Shown piece by piece: positions 33,340 to 42,697 of a DNA stretch of 64,000 nt (position 1 is the stretch's first letter; each line of letters starts with the position of its first letter). The stretch comes from Skeletonema tropicum (lineage: Eukaryota > Bacillariophyta > Thalassiosirophyceae > Thalassiosirales > Thalassiosiraceae). The notes beneath the pieces are model-generated. The model had not been told where the DNA came from. It made no database searches and was given only the letters and a program-made list of their open reading frames with translations. The DNA lies in assembly GCA_037178625.1 (NCBI GenBank), contig CM074136.1, positions 1,550,001 through 1,614,000 of the forward strand, given 5' to 3'. The position numbers and the translations under genes are program-made.

Positions 33340-33997
33340 TGAGATTGCTCAACCTTTTACAACTGTTGACGTGAAGCTGCTCTCTTGTACATCATATCCA
33401 GATCACTTCCTGCTCAGCTCATACTACTTTAACGACAATTCACATCATCTTCACATCTCAAAAATACAACACAGAACTTAAACATGGCGTCAGAATTGAT
33501 CTTCGACTTTCCCCTCAGAGGCAACCATAAGCATGTGCGATTTGCCGAAACTGCGCAGCTTTACATTGTTCATAGGCACAAGGACAAGAACGAGCTGTGG
33601 CACACCAAGGCAGAATACAACTCAATGAAGCGAAGCATTATTCAAGATGTCCTCCAAGCTCGTGCAAGTGATAGGACATCCGAAGAAGATGGAGGCTCCT
33701 GGATTGGTATTGCTCATCTACTCACACCTGCATCTGCGCTCGAGGTGCAGGCTTGCAGAAGTCGATGCGTACGTGCAGTTCTCGCAGAGCAGGCGAGGCA
33801 GGGGCCGTCTGAATGTTTGAGGTGCGAGGGTATTGCTCTTGCCTCGTCAGCCGAGACAAGGAAGGCCGTATTGAGAGCAAGGAAGCTCGGTCAGCTTCAC
33901 CAATATTCCATTTAAGAATACACAGGCAATATCCTCAAAGATCTAGTGGATTATACATATATAGGCTGGTTGTACTTTGGGTACGTTGGGGTCTGCT
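33340..33997 (+). repeat. Inverted duplication, arm 1
   Basis: About 660 bp that recurs in reverse complement at 35074-35730, with the gene 33484-33915 inside. Identity is very high in the coding part and in the 75 bp after the stop, and lower in the promoter. Confidence 0.85.
33484..33915 (+). CDS. 143-residue unknown protein, inverted pair member 1
   Basis: The ATG at 33484 follows an AAATACAACACAGAACTTAA leader shared with the other copy. The N-terminal part reads HKHVRFAETAQLYIVHRH, then ELWHTKAEYNSMKRSI. The V-R-F, aromatic strand, D-x(3)-E-L-W-x(3)-E-Y layout is, as far as I recall, common in short diatom-specific proteins of unknown role. The C-terminal part is Arg/Ala/Glu-rich helix with three to four Cys (CRSRC, CLRCEG). 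No signal peptide or membrane segment. It differs from copy 2 at two residues by eye (Phe/Val at 7, Ser/Lys near 94). The intact frame in both copies suggests selection or a very recent duplication. Confidence 0.65.
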   Translation: MASELIFDFPLRGNHKHVRFAETAQLYIVHRHKDKNELWHTKAEYNSMKRSIIQDVLQARASDRTSEEDGGSWIGIAHLLTPASALEVQACRSRCVRAVLAEQARQGPSECLRCEGIALASSAETRKAVLRARKLGQLHQYSI

Positions 33998-34111
33998 CTG
34001 CTGCATTCGGTTGATTGGTGCGGATTCCATCATCGATGTAAAGTAGACACTGTTTAGGTAGGAAGGAGATAGGAATGCTTTCTTTGGAATTTAAGAGAGG
34101 GTGTTTGGGAT

Positions 34112-34210
34112 AGATTAGGTGTAAAATAGGGATCGAAGACTTTTAGATTAGGTGTAAAATAGGGATCAACGACTTTTAGATTAGGTGTATAATAGGGAGC
34201 AATGACTTTT
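34112..34210 (+). repeat. Tandem repeat, 3 x 33 bp
   Basis: Three units that begin AGATTAGGTGTAAAATAGGG at 34112, 34145 and 34178. The unit length is a multiple of three, and the minus strand reads as an 11-residue repeat (PYFTPNLKV-like), but no gene around it is convincing. Confidence 0.8.
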
Positions 34211-34448
34211 CGGTCATTAAAACAGGCAATCCAGACACTACTCAACAGGCGATAAGTTGTCTCAAGATGGATTTTTGATGCTTGTCGATCTCAATGGATA
34301 GGGAGGGTGCTTCATCAGATGTGAATGACAATCCTGCAGACTATCCAGCTGGTATTGTCGAACCTGGTAAAAGGATAGGTTCTGATGCTTGCAATTTTCA
34401 TCTTTCGGATGCGCGGAATCCTCTAGAGAGAGAGAGACTCAATTCTGC

Positions 34449-34600
34449 GTCAGTGCACCACAGCTCGTTCTTGTCCTCGTGCCTATAACAATGTAAAGCT
34501 GCGCTGTTTCGGCAAATCGCATATGCACATGTTGTCAGTCAAAGCGCGGCGGTATGAGCTGAACAAGCTCTGCAATCAAGTGATCTGGATATGATCTAAC
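34449..34600 (-). pseudogene. Third, partial copy of the 143-residue gene
   Basis: On the minus strand, promoter and the first about 30 codons of the family are recognisable (for example the complement of CACAGCTCGTTCTTGTCCT near 34460), with many substitutions and small indels. The rest of the gene is missing. Confidence 0.6.
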
Positions 34601-34626
34601 AAGATAGCAGCATCTGTTGCTTAGTA

Positions 34627-34860
34627 GCCATAAAATTGCATGCATCAGCTCCTTTTTCCAAGCTCAACAATACTTACCCAGCTGGAAAGTATGCTGGATT
34701 ATACTCTAGCTGCAGTGAGCAAGCGTGAGCAGCATGGCACAGTTAGCGTTTAGTTGTTAGTTGTATTGATGTGAATACTTACTTCTACTTTGTACGGAGT
34801 ATCGCGTTTTCTATCCACTTACTTCGACCAACCGTACTCTCTAGAGCAGGCCCCTCTAGA
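34627..34860 (+). repeat. Direct repeat R, copy 2
   Basis: Second copy of the repeat at 32602-32830. It lies between the arms of the inverted duplication. Confidence 0.75.
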
Positions 34861-35073
34861 GCGTCTGATTGCTGTAGATAAATAGTATGGCAACTAACAT
34901 AATCTACTTCTTATTTACCAATGATGGCATTCTTAACACTCACCAAAAGAGCCAGAAATGATGGTGGTTTTTAGGATGCTTAGTCACCTGTTGTCTAAAT
35001 CGAACCACAATAATGCGTGATCGCAAAAATGTTTGTACTCTGCTCTGCAGTTGGAATCAGTGATCATTATGGT

Positions 35074-35730
35074 AGCAGACCCCAACGTACCCAAAGTACA
35101 ACCAGCCTATATATGTATAATCCACTAGATCTTTGAGGATATTGCCTGTGTATTCTTAAATGGAATATTGGTGAAGCTGACCCAGCTTCCTTGCTCTCAA
35201 TACGGCCTTCCTTGTCTCGGCTGACGAGGCAAGAGCAATACCCTCGCACCTCAAACATTCAGACGGCCCCTGCCTCGCCTGCTCTGCGAGAACTGCACGT
35301 ACGCATCGTTTTCTGCAAGCCTGCACCTCGAGCGCAGATGCAGGTGTGAGTAGATGAGCAATACCAATCCAGGAGCCTCCATCTTCTTCGGATGTCCTAT
35401 CACTTGCACGAGCTTGGAGGACATCTTGAATAATGCTTCGCTTCATTGAGTTGTATTCTGCCTTGGTGTGCCACAGCTCGTTCTTGTCCTTGTGCCTGTG
35501 AACAATGTAAAGCTGCGCAGTTTCGGCAAATCGCACATGCTTATGGTTGCCTCTGAGGGGAAAGTCTACGATCAATTCTGACGCCATGTCTAAGTTCTGT
35601 GTTGTATTTTTGAGATGTGAAGATGATGTGAATTGTCGTCAAAATGGTATGAGCGATCAGGAAGTAATCTGGGTATGATGTACAAGAGAGCAGCTGCACG
35701 TCAACAGATGTGACTGATTAGCATTCTCAA
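35074..35730 (-). repeat. Inverted duplication, arm 2
   Basis: Reverse complement of 33340-33997. The spacer between the arms is about 1.08 kb. The match ends abruptly at GGGGTCTGCT on both sides. Confidence 0.85.
35156..35587 (-). CDS. 143-residue unknown protein, inverted pair member 2
   Basis: Convergent partner of 33484-33915, with the ATG at 35587 and the same length. Two residue differences are visible. A transcript running through both copies would fold into a hairpin of more than 600 bp. Upstream (35590-35730) the promoter carries a few substitutions compared with copy 1, including an AAATTTTGGAACAAC segment that copy 1 lacks. The two convergent copies share the spacer holding the tandem repeat and the third partial copy. 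Function unknown. Confidence 0.65.
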   Translation of the reverse strand: MASELIVDFPLRGNHKHVRFAETAQLYIVHRHKDKNELWHTKAEYNSMKRSIIQDVLQARASDRTSEEDGGSWIGIAHLLTPASALEVQACRKRCVRAVLAEQARQGPSECLRCEGIALASSAETRKAVLRARKLGQLHQYSI

Positions 35731-36126
35731 TCCTCTGACTTCTCCCTTCAAATTTTGGAACAACATTTTAATCCCCGATTCCTCCCTTCAAACTTTCATG
35801 CACAGCTTTGGTTCGCTGCCCCTTATTAATGTCTTACGTAGGTTGAGGTCTACTTGACAAGAGATTGTAAGCTCGGAGAAATTGGACAGATGCTTCACAT
35901 GGAGGATGAGGGCATAGGCCTTCCCGATATGCGGGGATTCCGGTAATCCCCCCACCAGGAAAGAGGAGCCTTTCATACTTATTCTAGCTAACTTTTCTTT
36001 TGCTAAATGGGGGTTCTTCCCCCACGGACAGGCTTCCCCCCTTAAAGTCACAGATGAGGTCGCGGAAAGATTGGCCTCAACGGTCCCGCCTCAACAACAG
36101 CGAGCTGGTTCAAGCTCTGAACACTA
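35731..36126. other. Intergenic, nothing supported
   Basis: An 87-codon minus-strand frame (36051-35788) has no recognisable content and is not called. Confidence 0.4.
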
Positions 36127-36491
36127 AGGGTGGTCAATGTTTTTTTCTGAATCTGAATCTGAAACGTTGGCCTTAGGAATTAGTATGCCTACGTACGGGG
36201 GGCTGGATTTGGCTTTGAGTGTGGTTGAGTGCCACTTATTTTTTAATCGTTGTTTTGGTGCCGCTTTCGTTAGAGTTATTTGAGTTTCTCCGAAATTAAA
36301 CGTTTCAGAATCAGAGCCAAAAACGCCACTTATTCTGAATCTGAAACGTTGACGTTCCTCCGTGATGTGTTGCAACTGTCACATCTTTAACAATTTTGAT
36401 GCCGGATGATCGCGGATTGGAAAGAGGCATAAGTAAATCAGGAAGGTGAACGTTTCAGATTCAGATTCAGATAAAAAACATTGACCACCCT
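36127..36491. mobile_element. MITE with about 40-bp terminal inverted repeats, TA target duplication
   Basis: The left end AGGGTGGTCAATGTTTTTT continues as TCTGAATCTGAATCTGAAACGTT, and is matched in reverse complement by the right end, which finishes CATTGACCACCCT at 36491. TA flanks both sides (36125-36126 and 36492-36493). A CTGAATCTGAAACGTT block is repeated internally (about 36333-36350), and its inverse lies near 36300. There is no coding capacity. A TA duplication fits Tc1/mariner-type mobilisation (inference). Confidence 0.88.
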
Positions 36492-36493
36492 TA

Positions 36494-37100
36494 CTGCCTG
36501 AACATTTGTGGAAAGTTCATTTGACCGGACCGGTGACATCCGCTTGAATTCTACGTAGGAATTTCTACATAACCCCCCGCATTTTTTGACCCCAAGACCT
36601 TTTGAAAGAGTAATACCGGATTAGTCATCACTGTAGGAACTCAGTATGGTGCCATCTGCTTTGACGAATTGGAACATGTCGATCAGCGTGTTTTGTAACC
36701 ATTTTTCTTTAGCATCTGTCCAATTAGGGGAAGTCCTCTTTCTCCATTATTGAGCCAATCGAATGAAATGAGACAATACCGGGTTGCTAGGAGGGTTGCC
36801 GTGCACTTTATGGATGGTAGTGATGATATTCGGCCATCAACAACATCGATTGCTTTGCTGTGGGCGAAGGGGTATACAATTTTGCAAGTGATGGTAGGCC
36901 TACAGCTGAGTGGTTCCGCTCCAAACGCTTTGTGTATTACAGAATGAATATGTCACAATGATTATGTATTTCTAATGTTTATGATCACTTTCACCACCTG
37001 GAGGATATATCCGAGGTCATAGAAAGGTGACATTATAGCTACTTGTTGACAGAAGGGACATTCCTCATTATTCTCTAGCTCCAGCTCCAGCTCCAGCTGC
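36494..37100. other. Intergenic, nothing supported
   Basis: No gene. A short AGCTCC microsatellite lies at about 37076-37100, next to the stop of the oxygenase-like gene. Confidence 0.4.
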
Positions 37101-38170
37101 TCACATCGATGGGCTTCTCTTCCTCTTCCTGTCATTCTCTTCCTCATCTTTATCGGCTGGAATTCCACCAAGGACAAGATTTGGATCCGAGAGAAGGAGC
37201 TCAAATGCGGCAGCGGTGTTTCCACTGCTCCCAGCAAGCATAAAGGGATAGAGTCCAGTCAAAGGATCGCGGACGACCGCGGCTTTCGGATTTGTGCATT
37301 CGCATGAGCTTCGCGCGCCTCGTGAGCATGTACATGGCACTTCTGTATCAATCTCAATCGACTGTTGCATAAATACCTTGTTCAACAAATCAAGGAGAAA
37401 AGTCTGAGGCACAATGCTGTCGTTTGAAATTTCGGAAGCTCTCTTCAAGAAGGAAGAAAATGTGTTTCGGTGAGAGATCACTTTCTTTCCGACTGAGTCC
37501 ATATCGCTTTGTTCTCTGTGCTCGATGACGACCCGAATGCTTATCATCAAAGATTCTGCAAGAGACGATGATAGAAGAGAACCCCTCAAACTGTAGTCTG
37601 GAATTTTTTGCATTTTGGATGAGAAAGTCGAAGCAAATGTCGTCATGGCGTCGAGCGTGATGTTGCAACTGTGGTTGCCATGGAATTTTGAGACAAGACG
37701 TCCCACGCAGGTGAAATATTCGATCCGGTCTGGAGCGTTGGAGCTAAAAAACTCGAGACTAGGCTTGACAACCTCTTTCGTCGCTTTCCATCCATGCTCC
37801 TCCACCATGGAATCTAATTTCTTCATCTCCGAGAAATTTTCAATTCCATATGAAACATGAAAAACATGACTGTAGTCACTTCCGGCAAGATCATCTATGC
37901 TATGAGAGATACATTTCAGAGCAAAATTTGATTCTGTGGCAGTGAGTTTGATACAGAAATCAACCCTATTGAGAAAGACTGTCAAAGAAATCCTACTCCT
38001 GCGAGTGTGCCCCTTCTTCCTAGACTCGTCGCAAAGAAGACTTGAGACATTTGTACGCAAGTTAGACCAATTGAATTTTCTCAGCAGCCAAGACAATTGT
38101 GTTCCAGAGCAATGAATCAGGCTCCGCCGATGATGATAGGGCACCTAAAATCCTGCTAGCGAGGTTCGCG
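37101..38170 (-). pseudogene. Oxygenase-like gene, C-terminal part (frameshifted)
   Basis: The minus strand first reads NCDDANLASRILGALSS and LLWNTIVLAAEKI (about 38190-38085), then shifts frame to a 340-codon stretch ending in basic KRKRSPSM at 37101. The latter contains a Cys-rich patch, CTCSRGARSSCECT, and DPLTGLYPFMLAGSSGNT, a phrase that I associate with uncharacterised diatom proteins. At least two one-base shifts (near 38195 and 38085) separate it from the upstream part. It is the tail of the gene that starts at 43795. Confidence 0.5.
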
Positions 38171-38781
38171 TCATCGCAATTTATTGTCAGTAGAAATCAT
38201 TTCGAGCAACTTACGACAAGTACTGGCTTCAAAGCGCAGCTCTTCTTTGTGTTCGACCACCTCTAATAATCGACCAAGCATACTATAATCTTGCTTCTTG
38301 GCAACTTCCTCTGCAGCTGCAATCACACCGTCGTTTTGTACAATTTTACCTGAGATGGAACATTTGGATGTTTCGACGCATTTGAGGTCAAACACTGATT
38401 CCCTGTCATACGCCAGCAAGAACGTTGCTTTGTAGGTGGAGATGTATTCGTAGGAAGTACGATCATCATAACCATAACCACCATAACCATAATGCGAATC
38501 CGAATCATAATTGTAGAGGGTCTTGGTTTTCCTCGATTTACGTTTCCCCCAGTTGTCGGCAAGTCGGGCAGAAGTTGAGAGCAGCATGCGCTCCTCCTTT
38601 TTGTCAATAATCCCCCCTTCCAATGGATTGAAGTTGAGAATTTTCTTCATCCAAGTAAAGCTAACTTTCTTTCCTTGCTCGTCGTATACCGCTGCAATTT
38701 TGAATTGGCTTCGTCCGTTTACATCATCACGTTCAGAGCTAGTCGAAGTGTTGAGAGCATTCATCACCAGCACAGTCCAAT
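38171..38781 (-). pseudogene. Oxygenase-like gene, middle part
   Basis: The frame continues, after removal of copy B, from GGDNWTVLVMNALN. It includes a Tyr/Gly-rich loop (SDSHYGYGGYGYDD) and TYKATFLLAYDRESVFDL, which resembles the C-terminal region of a widespread 2-oxoglutarate oxygenase-like family (inference from memory of the family layout). The join G-D-N-W needs host CCAA^TTATCC with one T assigned to the element. Confidence 0.5.
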
Positions 38782-38973
38782 TAAACAGGGGCGCGCAGAA
38801 TGTGGCGATAGTGGTGGCGTGCAGCGGTGTATGTGGCGGGTTCAGCGCGGGCCCTCGGGGCCTGTAAAGTATTGTGTCGTCATCTTGCTGTTGGCCATTT
38901 GCTGTGTGGCTTGTCAGTAGTCTTTATACAACGGAATTCGGCTATAAAGTTGCTCTGCAATGACGTTGGCCTT

Positions 38974-39010
38974 AATTGGTATAATTGTGCTGTGCACAAT
39001 TTTACCAATT
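38974..39010. repeat. Near-perfect palindrome inside copy B
   Basis: AATTGGTATAATTGTGC, three bases, then GCACAATTTTACCAATT: 17-bp arms with one mismatch. Shorter versions of the same core (GTGCACAATTTTACCAATT) occur in copy A (about 1568-1589, 2709-2731) and copy E (20704-20870). Confidence 0.75.
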
Positions 39011-39059
39011 AGTCTCTTTACAATAGAATACGGCTATAAAGTTGCTCTGCAATGACGTT

Positions 39060-40191
39060 GTCAATCTTTATCAATGTGAAAAGAAATGTCTTGAATGCAA
39101 TAAGCCACGAAGTCCTTATTACAAGCTAGGAGTTTTTCCAGATGATGGTAGTAAGCAATATAACCGAACTTTTATGATTCATTAATTACGAGTTTCGGTG
39201 GAGCTTAGCCACCTTCATCAGCGGTTCTAATTGCGTGGAGACAGGCCACAAAAAATTTGAATCAAAAGGTCTCAAGAATGAGAAAAGGCGTGGTAGCTGT
39301 CATTGTTCTAACGGTCGTAAGTTTTGTTGGCGTTTCGTGGGCGTGGGCCAGCGTACAAGGCATATCTTTTCCATCGGGGAGATCCAAAGTAGCGAGCAAA
39401 TTACTTCCGGAACTTCAACTTGAAGTGTTGGGATTTTCCCCCCTCCTATCCCCGCTGAAATGCCCATTTTCATTGTCATTTAGATGCTATATCTTATGAT
39501 TTAGATCTAAAAATCGCTTGATTTGTGCTAAAAAGGACTTTTCCAGGCTAATTAAGTCAGATTGTCGATGAGCTTCTTCGTTCTTTCCGGTGTGCATCCC
39601 CGTCACCCTCTATTTTCTTAATTTTTTCTCTGAGTGACGTGGTAAACTTCGTTACTTAAGGAATTAGTACACTTGATTCCAATCGTCTTACGTCACAAAG
39701 TACCAGAAGTCAGGTGTTGGCAAAATCCAATGAACAAAAAAGTATTTAAGTTCATGCAGCAAGTACTCAGGTCGACATTGGCTCAATTACATTATCTGCC
39801 GAGTCGTCTATTGATGCAAGTCTAAATAGACGCCGACGTTGGTTGCCGACGTGTTTGCATTTGAATAACTGCCGATCTTTGGCCACGTACTGATCAATAC
39901 GTCAGTTCTTAACTCCACGTCGACGTCTTGTGTTGAGCTGAATCTTTTTGTCGACGTGTTGTCGATGTGTTGAACCACAAGATCTTGTGTTGCCGACGTA
40001 GCTTACGAAGGAACTCGTTTACTTCATGACGTGGTTGGTTATTGATTGCATTGTTCTCTGCTGATTATTGCGCTGGTGCGTTGGCGGCGGTTATGTAGGC
40101 AGTTTGTACGTTGTCGAGCCGTTCAACAGCTCTCATAAATTATGCATTGCATCATTTACATCATCACATTTCTACATTGTCCGAATAAATA
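39060..40191. other. Non-coding 5' region of copy B with an ACGT-rich patch
   Basis: No gene is supported. About 39828-40030 is dense in ACGT cores (GACGTTGG, CGACGTG, CCACGT, TACGTCAG, CACGTCGACGTC), just upstream of the family's first exon, where a promoter would be expected. Confidence 0.4.
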
Positions 40192-40968
40192 ATGAAGTTT
40201 GGCAACACAAATCCAGTTATATCCACCGTTGGTAGTAATGGTAAGGGCTTCCGTGCCGTGCGGAATCGGAGCAATGTCGATGCACGTCTTACTTCGTCAG
40301 GGGTCAAGACTGCTGCTAAACCGTCGGCTCCTGTCATTGCATTGAGCGTAACAGACATCAATTGGCGTTTGGTGCGTACCGACGATCGTATCTTCTTTCT
40401 GCTAGCGTCTGTTGCATTAGGCGATGGGTTTGACGTTGCCAAGTTGGAGAAGGAACAACTGCTCTTTTCTGCTCTTTCCGTCTTTGAAGTCGGGTCAATC
40501 AAGTACATCCTGAATGAACTGTCTGAACATTACCCGAATGTCCCAGTTGGTAAGACTGATTCTACTGACAAAGATGATCTGGTGTCTGCAGCGGTCAACT
40601 TCTTAATGTTTGCCGCTATTGCTCAGAAAGGAGGTACAAGCCAAGCGCCGTACACTTCAAATTGTGAGCATTTTTGGTAAGAGAGAAGGTTAAATTTCGT
40701 GTGGTTCAAAGATTTTGGTATTTTTGTTCATTGTACCGTTTTACAAATTCTGTCTTTCCTTTTTACTTACAAGTTTTTTTTTCAACCTTCAACTTCACAC
40801 CAGTGATGAGAACGGGAAACTTGTACTTGAAGACAAAACTCATTCGGGCTCCCGTGATCAACCTGTTCAAGATGATGATGAACCGGATTTGTCCGAGAAA
40901 GGTGCTGTCACGAAAAAGTCTAAACCGGTACCTGTCGGAGAGAAGGCCTCTCCTGATTCAACTATCAT
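40192..40968 (+). pseudogene. Exons 1-2 of the Helitron-like gene (copy B)
   Basis: Exon 1 starts at the ATG at 40192 (MKFGNTNPVISTVGSNGKGF) and ends at 40676 before GTAAGAG. Intron 40677-40803 (127 nt) ends CACACCAG. Exon 2 (40804-40968) is acidic and Lys-rich (DENGKLVLEDKTHSG) and ends at GTGAGT. The phases agree (2). Residues 58-110 carry the domain shared with copies A and C (INWRLVRTDDRIFFLL, FEVGSIKYILNELSEH). This is the best-preserved first exon. Its role is unknown: no zinc finger, HUH or OTU motif is visible. Confidence 0.5.
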
Positions 40969-41089
40969 GTGAGTTTATTTTGTGTGCATGTGCACTGCCG
41001 CACTAAGTATCGCTTGCTTATTGAATCATTTTAGTATAATCGATCACTGAACAATTTTACCTAATAAACAAATGCAACTGCCTACGTAG

Positions 41090-42177
41090 ACATGCTGATC
41101 AAAACACACGAACGACTGAAAGTACCAATAGCTAGGCTCAGGTGTCAATTCAGCAGCAGGATGGCGGGCAATAACACAGCATACCAGTCGCACTTTTACG
41201 GCAGGAGGCTATTCTACACCTTTGATGTGTGCGTAGGTGCACATGTTTGCTTGGAGTCAGCCAACATCGATCCCAACTCAGGATTGTACGTCTCAGCTAT
41301 TGGGGTAGTTGTCGAGATCGTTTACGATAAGGATCGCTCCGTTGGACCAAACGGTAAAGGTGAGGTTAGCCTACCGAAGTACATTGTTGTGGATTTCCCT
41401 ACATACAAACCACCACCAGGCGAGGACCCATGGGACAAGAACAACCCAACGGTGAGTAAAAGTTGACACACGAAAGACACAAGACAATTGCCACTCTCTG
41501 CGAAAACACTACTAACTCATTTCATACTGATACAAATGCATCCTACCCCAACTTATTGCGCACAGCACGTGCCAATCCCACCCTACGAGCAGATTTGCAA
41601 CAGAGGATGCTGCACCGCATTATTCATGCCATTGCAAATTGCCTACGCCATCACCATCCACCGCTGTCAAGGACTCGAAGCTGGATTCGACAAAGGAGAC
41701 CGCTGGAACCGCATGATAATAGATCCAGCAGATGAGTTGTGGGAGATTAGCAAGTTTCTTGGAACAATGTACGTGGCTACCAGCAGAGGCAAAACACTTG
41801 GCTCCAAAGATCAAGCATACCCGTCGGACAGTGCCATATACTGGACCGGAAGCAACATTTCAACGAACCGATTAAAAAATTGCAAGAGAAAGCAAAATGG
41901 CCAGTTCTGCGAATCGTACAAGAAGCGAGCAAATTGGGTGAAATACTTGGAGGGGAAGGCAGAAGAGTCGAAGACAAGGTATAGCAAGAGAAAGTTGGAA
42001 GAAATCACAGAAACATCGTACGCAGCAGCAATCAAGGGCAATTTCATCAAAGACAGGACAGACCTGACAACCAGGATTACCAACATCATAACCAACCCGA
42101 ACAAGAAGTGGAAAGAAGCGAAGAAGGATCATGAAATCCCAAGTGATTACTTCGCAGGATCTTCATCTGGTGATTAG
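41090..42177 (+). pseudogene. Pif1-like helicase, C-terminal two exons (copy B)
   Basis: Exon a (41090-41451) opens after CTACGTAG with MLIKTHERLKVPIARLRCQF and ends WDKNNPT. Intron 41452-41565 is 114 nt (GTGAGT...CACAG). Exon b (41566-42177) has MPLQIAYAITIHRCQG, YVATSRGKTLG and the Lys-rich tail ending at TAG. Exon a is shorter than in copy C by about 45 N-terminal residues. Walker A/B and motif III are absent, so no ATPase can be made from this copy. Confidence 0.72.
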
Positions 42178-42697
42178 TAAAATTGATCACTGCACAGTTT
42201 TACAAAACAGACACTTTCTCAACACAAAGAATACAACAACTCAATTAAGCGTCTGCATCTGGTGATCAGTAAAACATCTGCAAGCGCACGATTCGATATA
42301 TCAAGCACAGTTTTACAAAAAGACATTTTCTCGCGACGAAGAAAGACAAAAACTAAATCGACTAACGCCCGTGTAAAACCTGTATTTCTTTCTCGTACAG
42401 ACCGATTTAGATGCTCAAAAAGCGCATCTAGTACAGTCAATTTCTCGCTTTCAACAGGTACTTCTTGCTTTCTACATAGGAACACATACAGATCCTACGC
42501 CGGTAGTCTCTACCGAGGACTCTACGTGTCCCTAAAGTAAACCTTCTCACTAAAAAACACATGTACTGATTCCTACCTATAACTCTGTAGAATAATGGGG
42601 GTGAAAAATAATGAATTTTCCCACCTGTAATAGAAGGGCACCTGCGGCCCCCTATTACGCTGCTCTGCACTCCATGAACGGGGGCCCCGAGGGCCGA

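Larger units (their letters stand above)
38782..42697 (+). mobile_element. Helitron-like element, copy B
   Basis: The 5' end is TAAACAGGGGCGCGC at 38782, with GGGCCCTCGGGGCC 67 bp in. The CTATAAA motif is present twice (38942-38960, 39034-39052). The 3' end GGGGGCCCCGAGGGCCGA stops at 42697. It splits the oxygenase-like gene: removal restores a continuous minus-strand reading (SIRLAGG-DNWTVLVMN) if one extra T at 38781 is counted with the element. It holds the best first exon (40192-40676), a second exon (40804-40968) and both helicase exons (41090-42177). The helicase ATPase half is deleted. Confidence 0.8.

Noticed and set aside
34112..34210. CRISPR-like array
   Set aside because: The three 33-bp units are contiguous without spacers and the genome is eukaryotic.
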